A stretch of 64,000 nucleotides of DNA from Paenibacillus lautus NBRC 15380 (GTDB lineage Bacteria > Bacillota > Bacilli > Paenibacillales > Paenibacillaceae): positions 62,001 through 126,000 of the forward strand of contig NZ_BIMF01000004.1 in NCBI RefSeq assembly GCF_004000945.1. Direction: 5' to 3'. Shown piece after piece: positions 57,455 through 64,000 of this stretch (the stretch's first letter is position 1; each line of letters opens with the position of its first letter). The notes beneath the pieces were generated by a model, which made no database searches, was not told where the DNA came from, and saw only the letters and a program-made list of their open reading frames with translations. The position numbers and the translations under genes were made by a program.

Positions 57455-58861
57455 TTAATTGCAGCCGGAAGTAGATGAGGCGGCGGGCATGCAGCAATCA
57501 TTGGCATTCGGCGCACTGTTAATACCGCATACGCCGGTCTCCGGCAGCTCTAATTCAACTTTTAACGCGGATTCTAAATCGTCATCCAGATATGCAGCAA
57601 TGGATCTGACCTGTTCGTAGCCCGTCGCCATAAGGAAGGTAGGTGCTCGGCCATAACTCTTCATTCCAACGAGATAGAAATTCTTATCTAAATGACGCAG
57701 CTCTTTTTCGCCATGGGGTCTTACAGTTCCGCAGCTGTGTACATTGGGATCGATAAGGGGCGCAAGCGCTTCAACACTCTCCGTAGCAGGATCAATGCTA
57801 AGTCTGATCTCGCTCAGGAATGAAAAATCAGGTCGGCTCCCTGTATTTACGATAATTTCATCGATTTCTTGTATTTCGTTGCTTTCACCGTTTGCAGTCC
57901 CCTTGATGTTCATTCTTCCATCGTGTTTGGAAAGCCCCTCGATCATGAACGGAGTGACCACTTGGATTTGGCCGGCATTAATCAACTGGTGAATGTGGCT
58001 TCCAAGTGCCCCTCGCGCCTCTAACTGATCATTCTCTTCACCACCGTAAGCTTCTTCCACAGATTTTTTTCTCATCACCCAAATAATCTCAGTGTTCGGA
58101 TCCGTTTCTTTGAGCTTGGCTAAATCCAGTAAAGTGTTGATCGCAGAGTGCCCGCCTCCTACAACTGCAACACGTTTTCCTGCGTACTTCTGCCTTTGTT
58201 CTGCTGATAAATCCGGAATCCCATAATAAATATGGTCCCTCAAATCACGCTCTTCACGTGTCCATATCCCGTCTGCATTTAGCGGATTCGAATGTCCCCA
58301 GGTTCCAGAGGCATCGATTACTGCCCTAGCTTCAAAGCGTTCGGTATTTCCGTTTCGTTCAACATAAAGTACAAACGGCACAGCTACGCGATTAGCGGAT
58401 TTCATTTTATCAGCATTTTTCTTCGATATAGACACCACTGTAGCATTCAACATGATGTAGGGCTCCAATTCAGGTAGTTGCGCTAAGGGCCACAAATACT
58501 GATTCACAATCTCTTGACCGAAAGGTAATTCCGTTAATATAGGAGGCTGCCATCCTTGTTTACGCAAAAGTCGCTCAGCAGCTTTATCGATGTTGTACTG
58601 CCATGGTGAAAAAAGACGCACATGTCCCCATTGCAGGATGTTTTGACCTATGCTGGGTCCCGCTTCAAAAAGAATGAATGGTTGCCCTCTTTCGGCCAAA
58701 TGAGCTGCTGCAGCCAAGCCGATAGGTCCGGCACCAATAATTACGACAGGCAGGTTACCGTTGTGCGGAACATACTCCTCCTTCACTGTTTCTTTAGTGG
58801 TTAACGGTACTTGGGGGGTACAACAAGAAGATGAGGCTGCCTTAAATTCAATGTTTTTCAT
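57455..58861 (-). CDS. ArsO-like FAD/NAD(P)-dependent flavoprotein
   Basis: 468 residues. The FAD-binding motif is IIGAGPIGLAAAAHL near residue 41, and the NAD(P) site VAVVGGGHSAINTLLDL follows near 228. NTGSRPDFSFL and NFYLVGMKSYGRAPTFLMATGYEQ are typical of the ArsO-like flavoproteins that accompany ars genes. Cysteine pairs occur at both ends: Cys13-14 in SSSCCTPQ and Cys445, 456, 457 and 467 in the tail. They could bind arsenite and are outside the normal fold. The reaction is not established. It follows an operator of the CATCAA-N6-TTGATG type. Confidence 0.85.
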   Translation of the reverse strand: MKNIEFKAASSSCCTPQVPLTTKETVKEEYVPHNGNLPVVIIGAGPIGLAAAAHLAERGQPFILFEAGPSIGQNILQWGHVRLFSPWQYNIDKAAERLLRKQGWQPPILTELPFGQEIVNQYLWPLAQLPELEPYIMLNATVVSISKKNADKMKSANRVAVPFVLYVERNGNTERFEARAVIDASGTWGHSNPLNADGIWTREERDLRDHIYYGIPDLSAEQRQKYAGKRVAVVGGGHSAINTLLDLAKLKETDPNTEIIWVMRKKSVEEAYGGEENDQLEARGALGSHIHQLINAGQIQVVTPFMIEGLSKHDGRMNIKGTANGESNEIQEIDEIIVNTGSRPDFSFLSEIRLSIDPATESVEALAPLIDPNVHSCGTVRPHGEKELRHLDKNFYLVGMKSYGRAPTFLMATGYEQVRSIAAYLDDDLESALKVELELPETGVCGINSAPNANDCCMPAASSTSGCN

Positions 58862-58889
58862 ATAGAAAATCCTCCTTATGTTTTCAATT

Positions 58890-58907
58890 CATCAATTTTT
58901 TTTGATG
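58890..58907 (-). promoter_or_regulatory. ArsR-type operator before flavoprotein gene
   Basis: CATCAATTTTTTTTGATG has perfect arms CATCAA and TTGATG separated by six T. It lies 28-46 bases before the flavoprotein start and just after the second arsR gene. Confidence 0.65.
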
Positions 58908-58923
58908 TATTGGTTAAAAAAAA

Positions 58924-59238
58924 TTATGTTTTTGTACTAGGATAGAAAATGCAGCACAGCTTTTCGGATAATAGTCCTTTAATTTCTTCATCGTTTAATT
59001 CGTAGTAATTCCATTTTCCGATGCGTTCCATCAATATAATATTTGCATCCAGCAACATTTTCAGATGGTACGACAGTTTCGATTGAGGCAGTTCCAGCAT
59101 GTCGGTAAGGTCGCATACACATACTTTACCTCGTTGATTTAATTCATAAATGATTCTCAGCCGATTCTTATCGGATAACGCTTTGAACTTCTGTTCATAC
59201 AGGCTTAATACGTCTTCTGGTATTGTAGAGACCTTCAT
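58924..59238 (-). CDS. second ArsR-family regulator
   Basis: 104 residues. Winged helix with LPQSKLSYHLKMLLDANII. Potential arsenite ligands are Cys40 and Cys42 (KVCVCDLTDML) plus a C-terminal pair Cys95-Cys96 (EKLCCIFY), unlike the first ArsR. It most likely controls itself and the flavoprotein through the matching operators on both sides of it. RBS AAAGAGGTGACAAC. Confidence 0.92.
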   Translation of the reverse strand: MKVSTIPEDVLSLYEQKFKALSDKNRLRIIYELNQRGKVCVCDLTDMLELPQSKLSYHLKMLLDANIILMERIGKWNYYELNDEEIKGLLSEKLCCIFYPSTKT

Positions 59239-59258
59239 GTTGTCACCTCTTTACTTCC

Positions 59259-59328
59259 CATCAAATAATTTTGATGTGCTCATTGTAGCAAGCCATCCGT
59301 GACACGTCAAGCATCAATTATTTTTGAT
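59259..59328 (-). promoter_or_regulatory. tandem ArsR-type operators before second arsR
   Basis: CATCAAATAATTTTGATG at 59259-59276 is a perfect palindrome. ATCAATTATTTTTGAT at 59313-59328 has the same arms. Both fit the CATCAA-N6-TTGATG pattern found at 58890, so one regulator should bind all three. Confidence 0.7.
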
Positions 59329-59399
59329 TTGTTTAGTAATGTTTGCAGAATCACACTCTGATATACGATAGAACTGAATGAAACGATAGGTTAAATTAC

Positions 59400-59428
59400 T
59401 TGCATATTGCAAATATGTGTTGTATAAC
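59400..59428 (+). promoter_or_regulatory. promoter of the MarR gene with internal palindrome
   Basis: TTGCAT (59400-59405) and TATAAC (59423-59428) are spaced by 17 bases. CATATTGCAAATATG (59403-59417) is a 15-bp palindrome lying across the -35 and spacer, the usual place for a MarR autoregulatory site. Confidence 0.65.
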
Positions 59429-59449
59429 AAATCAGAGGTGATATTCCAG

Positions 59450-59899
59450 ATGGAAAATGCTCGTGAGTTGTTTCAAATCATGACCCGCAGATTTGGTCTA
59501 TTGAATAAAAACTGTTGCAGTGTAGGAGTAACCGATGTCACTTTGGTTCAGAGTCACATCTTGTATGAAGTTGACCGGCAGCATAATCCCTCGATGCAGC
59601 AGATCGCTGAAACATTGGGGACCGATATTACGACGTTCAGCCGACAGGTCCAATCCTTGATTAAACTGAATTTCGTACAAAAAACACCGGATCCCCAGGA
59701 TCGAAGAGTTCATACGCTGGCGCTTACCTCAAAGGGGAAATGGATAGCCGATACCATTGATAAGCAGATGAATGACTATCTGGACGAAGTGTTCTCCTAT
59801 ATGACGGATTTCGAAAAAGAAACCGTGCTTCACTCCATTAAAATTTTCAACCAAGCCATGGCTAAATCCAGTACATGCTGCAGCCCATTATCGCAATAA
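59450..59899 (+). CDS. MarR-family regulator with two vicinal cysteine pairs
   Basis: 149 residues. The winged-helix core reads MQQIAETLGTDITTFSRQVQSLIKLNFVQKTPDPQDRRVHTLALTSKG (wing DPQDRR). Cys22-Cys23 (NKNCCSVG) lies in the N-terminal dimer helix region and Cys143-Cys144 (STCCSPLSQ) ends the protein. Vicinal pairs are a typical soft-metal site, so arsenite sensing is likely in this place. The ATG at 59450 follows AGAGGTGATATTCCAG. It is divergent from the second arsR and next to the ArsN-like gene. Confidence 0.88.
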   Translation: MENARELFQIMTRRFGLLNKNCCSVGVTDVTLVQSHILYEVDRQHNPSMQQIAETLGTDITTFSRQVQSLIKLNFVQKTPDPQDRRVHTLALTSKGKWIADTIDKQMNDYLDEVFSYMTDFEKETVLHSIKIFNQAMAKSSTCCSPLSQ

Positions 59900-59934
59900 C
59901 TTTTGGCTAAGCTGTCATTCATTTAAAGAGAAAG

Positions 59935-60463
59935 GTGAGGAACCCGCCGCTTATGAACCCAATTACGATTAGAACAGCCCACACGAACGACGTGAATCGA
60001 ATATTACTTATTTATAATCAAGGAATTGAAGATCGCATTGCTACCCTTGAAGTAAAGACAAAAGATATTACATATATGCATCATTGGTTCCGACAACATG
60101 CGGATCGTTACGCTGTCATTGTCGCTGAAAGCGCAGGCGAGGTGGTCGGTTGGGCTTCCCTCAACCCTTATTCTCAGCGCTGCGCCTATGATGGTGTTGC
60201 CGACCTATCCATATATATCGATCGGGCATTCCGAAGCAAAGGAATTGGAAGTATGCTGCTTCATCGCCTTGAGACGATTGCAAAGGAAAATGGTTTTTAT
60301 AAAAATTGTGCTGTTCACCTTTCCGTTCAATCAAGGCGGGCAGGGTTTATATCATAAACTCGGGTACCGTGATGTTGGTGTTTTTGAAGACCACGGCATC
60401 TTGGATGGTAAGTTCGTAGACGTAAAGATTATGGAGAAGTTATTAAATGATATCCTCTCATAA
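59935..60463 (+). pseudogene. frameshifted GNAT acetyltransferase, ArsN-like
   Basis: The first frame gives ITIRTAHTNDVNRILLIYNQGIEDRIATLE, GWASLNPYSQRCAYDGVADLSIYID and RSKGIGSMLLHRLE, matching the ArsN/phosphinothricin acetyltransferase family. It breaks off near 60305, and the next frame continues IVLFTFPFNQGGQGLYHKLGY and GILDGKFVDVKIMEKLL to 60463. Removing one A from the AAAAA run at 60301-60305 restores a full-length protein of about 175 residues. So there is either a one-base insertion in this genome or a sequence error. ArsN proteins N-acetylate arsinothricin or similar compounds. Start may be GTG at 59935 or ATG at 59953. Confidence 0.8.
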
Positions 60464-60506
60464 ATATACTTTGACTCGGTAATTAAGGGATTAGTCGCAT
60501 GTACTA

Positions 60507-62096
60507 TTACGCCGATAATCCTGCGGCGATCGTCCGGTTACGGCCTTCGTCCTTCGCCCGGTATAACGCCATATCCGCTGCCTGGAATACATCCTCGCGG
60601 GTCCTGCCATGTTCAGGATACAAGGAGACGCCGATCGATACGGTAAGCGTTAGGGAATACGGCGTTTGGGAAACCAGGATCGCGTTGCGTATCCGTTCAG
60701 CCATACGGTAGGCCTCTTCCATACTATGCTTGCGAAGAAGAATGACAAACTCCTCCCCGCCAAAACGGGAGCAGACCGCACCCGCAGGAACGCAACCGCT
60801 CATGACCGCCGCCACCAGTTTCAGGACTTGGTCGCCGGTTTGGTGGCCATATGTATCGTTTACTTTCTTAAAATGGTCAATGTCCAGCATTAAAAGGGCA
60901 TACGGATCCCCAAGCGAATCCCACGAATCAAGGCAGCGTTCCAGTTCTCTGCGATTGGTCAGCCTTGTTAATGGATCCGTACTGGCTTCCTGCTGTAACG
61001 AATAGGCCTGCTTGGCCAGCGTTTCGGCAGCGGCCCCCATAATCTGGTTCAATTGATCAGCTTCCCGATTCCAATGCGGCCGGAATTCCTCGGAAGACAC
61101 CGTTTGGCCGGCTGCTATCGATTTTGTTAACTTATACAGCTGGGTAAATGGCGCAGCAATTCTTGTAGCCATATATGCGGCAATGACCAGCATGATCATG
61201 ATCGGAAGGAGCATACTTCTCAGCTGATCCTGCAAGTTGCGATTGACATCGTCCAGAATGGAACTTACCGATGTCTGCATGACAATCCCCCAACCATTCA
61301 TCGAAACGCCGGCGTAACCCGTCAAGTAATCGTTACCTTGCGTATTCATGACACGTTGCATGCCGCTCTCGCCGTCTATGAGCCGCTGTACCACAACGTT
61401 AGAACTTACGTCCTCCCCCACCCGGCTTTTATCCAGATGATAGAGCAGCTTCCCGCCGGAATCGACAATGTAGGAGTAGGAGTCCTCTTCATTTCCCGCA
61501 CCAGATCCGAAAATACGATGCAATATATTATTTTCTTCCAAGTAGATCGTGCCGGCAATCATCCCGTGATACTTGCCGGAACTGTCGAAAATCGGCTCGC
61601 TCGCAAGAACAATCCAGCGCCCAGATGGGCTTCTATACGGTGCCGATAAATAGGACTTTCTCTCCTTTAGCGCCTCCGTGGTCCCTTCCGTTATTAATCG
61701 GGCCGGATTCAAATGGTTCCCCACAGGAGAAACCACTCGAATGGTACCCGCTTGATCGGCCCAAAAAACGGAGTTGAAGTAAGGGCTGCTCTGAAGCATA
61801 AGATCAAAAATGACCTGCAACTCCTTCTCATCGGATGCCGCACTGGCCTCAATTGCCGGGTTGTTGGCAGAGGCGCGAAGGCTTTGGCGCATCCCTGAGA
61901 AAAGCGCTTCAATGGTAACCGCCATTTTTTGTGCGGAGGATAAATTAAGCGACATGGTATTGTTATATAGTGAACGTTTCTCATTTTTATACTGAATATA
62001 GATCATAATCGACATCGTCATCAGAATGGATAATGAAACCAGCGCAGGCATGACCGTGGCTAGACTGATTTTAATGCGTTTTTTAGGTATGTTCAT
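60507..62096 (-). CDS. membrane diguanylate cyclase (Cache-HAMP-GGDEF)
   Basis: 529 residues. A span near residues 12-33, an extracellular double-Cache-type domain (SVFWADQAGTIRVVSP, SEPIFDSSGKYHGMIAGTI, DYLTGYAGVSMNGWGIVMQ), a second span near 295-315, HAMP, then a GGDEF domain with DIDHFKKVNDTYGHQTGDQVLK and the active site SRFGGEEF. Makes cyclic di-GMP in response to an outside ligand. No EAL domain. The RXXD inhibitory site is not evident. RBS AGGAGTGCAGCCGCC. Confidence 0.93.
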   Translation of the reverse strand: MNIPKKRIKISLATVMPALVSLSILMTMSIMIYIQYKNEKRSLYNNTMSLNLSSAQKMAVTIEALFSGMRQSLRASANNPAIEASAASDEKELQVIFDLMLQSSPYFNSVFWADQAGTIRVVSPVGNHLNPARLITEGTTEALKERKSYLSAPYRSPSGRWIVLASEPIFDSSGKYHGMIAGTIYLEENNILHRIFGSGAGNEEDSYSYIVDSGGKLLYHLDKSRVGEDVSSNVVVQRLIDGESGMQRVMNTQGNDYLTGYAGVSMNGWGIVMQTSVSSILDDVNRNLQDQLRSMLLPIMIMLVIAAYMATRIAAPFTQLYKLTKSIAAGQTVSSEEFRPHWNREADQLNQIMGAAAETLAKQAYSLQQEASTDPLTRLTNRRELERCLDSWDSLGDPYALLMLDIDHFKKVNDTYGHQTGDQVLKLVAAVMSGCVPAGAVCSRFGGEEFVILLRKHSMEEAYRMAERIRNAILVSQTPYSLTLTVSIGVSLYPEHGRTREDVFQAADMALYRAKDEGRNRTIAAGLSA

Positions 62097-62253
62097 GGCG
62101 GCTGCACTCCTACTCTGGATGAAAAATATTGCCGAATTATTATACGATCTTTACATATTACTTCACAAACCTTTTTGCGTCCATATATGGAATTAGCGTT
62201 TTGCGTTGGAAGTCCCCAATCGGTTATGACGCACTGTATTTATCGCTTTATAA

Positions 62254-62276
62254 CAAACGTATGTTCGTTATATAAT
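62254..62276 (+). promoter_or_regulatory. LexA box and -10 element
   Basis: The minus strand of 62254-62267 reads CGAACATACGTTTG, matching the Bacillus LexA consensus CGAACRNRYGTTYG at every position. TATAAT follows at 62271-62276, facing the downstream plus-strand gene, so the box would sit between -35 and -10. Confidence 0.65.
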
Positions 62277-62329
62277 ATAGAGGAGCAGCATCCATTCATA
62301 CTCTTTTTGATAAAGGACGTGATCTCGCC

Positions 62330-62950
62330 TTGAACGACAATATACATACTGAAGCAAACATGCAGCACATCGGACCAATAACCGCAAGCCCTGGTCAGCT
62401 TCTGCAATCGCTGCTCTGGAACCGACACGATCTGCCCTCTCTGGAGCATGGCCGGCTCTATCGACATCATGACGGATTCACGCTCACCGGAATGGTCGTA
62501 GCCGATCTGGAAGGCCGGCAGCTCCACTGCTCCTACGAGGTTGGAACCACCTGCAGCTGGCAGACCAGGAAGGTAAAGATTGAGCTCTCCAGCGGCACCG
62601 AAGAACAGTCCCTTCACCTGGAGCGGGATGATGACGGCCGCTGGTGGAACGGCGATTCCGAGCTCACCGCATTTGCCGGCATGAACGATATTGATCTTGG
62701 CATTACCCCGTCCACCAACACGCTGCCGATCCAGCGGTTGGGACTGAAGCCTGGGGAGAGCGCGTCCATGACGGCAGTCTGGATTCAGTTCCCGAGTTTA
62801 ACCATCGCCCCCCTTGCCCAACAGTATACGCGTACGGGTGAGTATGCCTACCGTTATGAGAGTAACGATGGAGCCTACCAAGCGGATCTGGAGGTTGACG
62901 AGCACGGCCTCGTTACAAGGTACGCGGACGTATGGAGCCGTGCTCGCTAA
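62330..62950 (+). CDS. putative glycolipid-binding domain protein
   Basis: 206 residues. WWNGDSEL, AGMNDIDLGITPSTNTLPIQRLGLKPGE, VWIQFPSLTIAPLAQQYTRTGEYAYRYES and the closing VDEHGLVTRYADVWSRAR follow the Pfam glycolipid-binding family (formerly DUF1089) closely. Ligand in bacteria unknown. TTG start, 12 bases after AAAGGACG. It lies behind a consensus LexA box. Single gene, followed by a bidirectional terminator. Confidence 0.85.
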   Translation: MNDNIHTEANMQHIGPITASPGQLLQSLLWNRHDLPSLEHGRLYRHHDGFTLTGMVVADLEGRQLHCSYEVGTTCSWQTRKVKIELSSGTEEQSLHLERDDDGRWWNGDSELTAFAGMNDIDLGITPSTNTLPIQRLGLKPGESASMTAVWIQFPSLTIAPLAQQYTRTGEYAYRYESNDGAYQADLEVDEHGLVTRYADVWSRAR

Positions 62951-63087
62951 AGCTCGGTGCATCCACGGCCGGCATGAGAAGGTATATCCTCTTAACCGGT
63001 CGAAAACAACAACCCGGAACCGTTGCAGCATCGCCTAGATCCGTTACCAATAATCCTCACACTTATACGGTTTATCGGCATGCCAAA

Positions 63088-63126
63088 TATCCCCTGCCGG
63101 GTCTGCTCAGACCTTGCAGGGGATTT
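63088..63126. terminator. bidirectional terminator
   Basis: ATCCCCTGC and GCAGGGGAT pair, with an inner GGTCTG-CTCAGACC stem, between the convergent glycolipid-binding and permease genes; T and A runs flank it. Confidence 0.85.
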
Positions 63127-63148
63127 TCATGCACCTAATACTCCTGAA

Positions 63149-64000
63149 TCAATGCGGGACAAAGACAAGCTGCAGCACGAACAGCACGGCAAAAATATAC
63201 ATCAGCGGATGAACCGCCTTCCACTTGCCCTTCACGATTTTCATCAGCGGGTATGAAATAAAACCGAGCGCGATCCCGGTCGCGATGCTGGACGTAAGCG
63301 GCATGGTCAAGATGACGAGAAACGCGGGGAACGCTTCATCAAAATCATTCCACCGGATGTGCTGAACGTTGCCCAGCATCAGGCAGCCCACTACGATGAG
63401 CGAAGGGGCCGTAATGGCGGATAATCCCGCAACCGCGCCGATCAGCGGACTGAAGAAGGCGGCAACGACGAACAACGCGGCAACGACGACCGCCGTCAAT
63501 CCTGTCCGACCGCCTGCGCCGACGCCGGCTGCAGATTCAACATAGGCGGTGGTCGGGCTTGTACCGACCATGGATCCGGCCACGGTTGCCACCGAATCGG
63601 AGAACATGGCGCGTTCTGCACGAGGCAGCTTGTTATCCTTCATCAGCCCCGCCTGCTCCGCCACACCAACAACCGTGCCTGTGGTATCGAACAGCGTCAC
63701 CAGGAGGAAAGAGAACACAACGGCATAGAGTCCATGCCTGATCACATCGGAGGCAGCGGTAATCGGGTTCCATACCAGAATGCCTTCCGGCAGCGTAGGG
63801 ACCGACATAATCCCGCTCGTAAAGGACAGCATATCGGCAAAATAAGCAATAATCCCGGTAATAATCATACCGATAAACAAAGCACCCTTTACATCACGGG
63901 ACAGCAGCACAAGCGTAACCGCCAATCCCACCAAGGCGAGCACAACCGATGGCTGGTGCAGATCACCGAGCGCTACCAGATTATCCGGATGCGCTGTAAT
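63149..64000 (-). CDS. AzgA-type (NCS2) purine permease, 3' part, cut by window edge
   Basis: About 283 C-terminal residues are visible; the frame is open to base 64000 (ITAHPDNLVALGDLHQPS at the edge), so the N-terminal third is outside. FLLVTLFDTTGTVVGVAEQAGL, GTSPTTAYVESAAGVGAGGRTGLTAVVVA and IAPSL-like AITAPSLIVVGCLML are hallmarks of AzgA permeases such as PbuG/PbuO for guanine, hypoxanthine or adenine. No purine riboswitch can be judged since the 5' end is missing. Confidence 0.92.
   Translation of the reverse strand: MTAHPDNLVALGDLHQPSVVLALVGLAVTLVLLSRDVKGALFIGMIITGIIAYFADMLSFTSGIMSVPTLPEGILVWNPITAASDVIRHGLYAVVFSFLLVTLFDTTGTVVGVAEQAGLMKDNKLPRAERAMFSDSVATVAGSMVGTSPTTAYVESAAGVGAGGRTGLTAVVVAALFVVAAFFSPLIGAVAGLSAITAPSLIVVGCLMLGNVQHIRWNDFDEAFPAFLVILTMPLTSSIATGIALGFISYPLMKIVKGKWKAVHPLMYIFAVLFVLQLVFVPH

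Noticed and set aside
1..64000. CRISPR arrays, tRNA or rRNA genes, insertion sequences, prophage
   Set aside because: No regular repeat-spacer pattern, no clover-leaf sequence with CCA-type ends, and no transposase or phage protein was recognised on reading both strands.

Overview
The window looks like a chromosome segment of a Paenibacillus-type Firmicute. GC content is moderate, Shine-Dalgarno sites are strong (AGGAGG-like), TTG and GTG starts are common, and there are several carbohydrate importers of the Lpl/Ytc type, YesM/YesN-type two-component regulators and Bacillus-type control sites (cre, Zur, LexA, Pho and NreC boxes). No rRNA, tRNA, CRISPR array, prophage or insertion sequence was recognised.

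Layout. 0-5 kb: a lone cobyric acid synthase gene, a truncated Crp/Fnr-type regulator, a peroxiredoxin-like gene, an unknown membrane protein and a Gfo/Idh/MocA oxidoreductase. 5.5-12.8 kb: an Lpl-type oligosaccharide importer (binding lipoprotein and two permeases) divergent from a sensor kinase/AraC-type response regulator pair. 12.9-20 kb: another Gfo/Idh/MocA enzyme and a complete ribose operon in the order rbsR-K-D-A-C-B with a 14-bp operator. 20-23.5 kb: a ugp-like glycerol-3-phosphate importer preceded by four phased TTAC repeats resembling a Pho box. Neither the Lpl-type nor the ugp-like importer has its own ATPase here, so a shared MsmX/UgpC-type ATPase elsewhere is likely. 23.6-26.8 kb: arginase, ornithine aminotransferase and a BASS/ACR3-type transporter. 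27-35.3 kb: an epimerase, a YdhK-type lipoprotein and a mannoside locus (AraC regulator, two-domain ManA-like protein, ROK kinase, GH38 alpha-mannosidase). The ribosome-binding site of the ManA-like gene lies in one arm of a 12-bp perfect inverted repeat.

35.6-46.9 kb: an anaerobic nitrate respiration block on the minus strand, narGHJI-nreABC-narK-ywiC. NreB keeps the four-cysteine oxygen-sensing pattern, NreC-box-like palindromes precede narG and narK, and NarK carries a C-terminal PAS domain. 47-53 kb: an oxidoreductase, a decayed two-component locus (kinase without its sensor half, plus a lipoprotein), an esterase, a DUF1349 protein and small unknown genes. A 49-residue ribosomal protein L33 lacking the full zinc site sits at 52994-53143 under a perfect Zur box.

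53.4-60.5 kb: a MocR-type regulator, then an arsenic resistance island in more AT-rich DNA (arsRBC, an ArsO-like flavoprotein with cysteine pairs at both ends, a second ArsR, a MarR regulator with two vicinal cysteine pairs, and a frameshifted ArsN-like acetyltransferase). Repeated CATCAA-N6-TTGATG operators mark its second ArsR unit. 60.5-64 kb: a Cache-GGDEF diguanylate cyclase, a glycolipid-binding-domain protein behind a consensus LexA box, and the 3' part of an AzgA-type purine permease cut by the window edge.

The strongest leads are the Zur-box/L33 pair, the NarK-PAS fusion within the nre/nar block, the cysteine-rich arsenic island, and the ribosome-binding-site hairpin before the ManA-like fusion protein.
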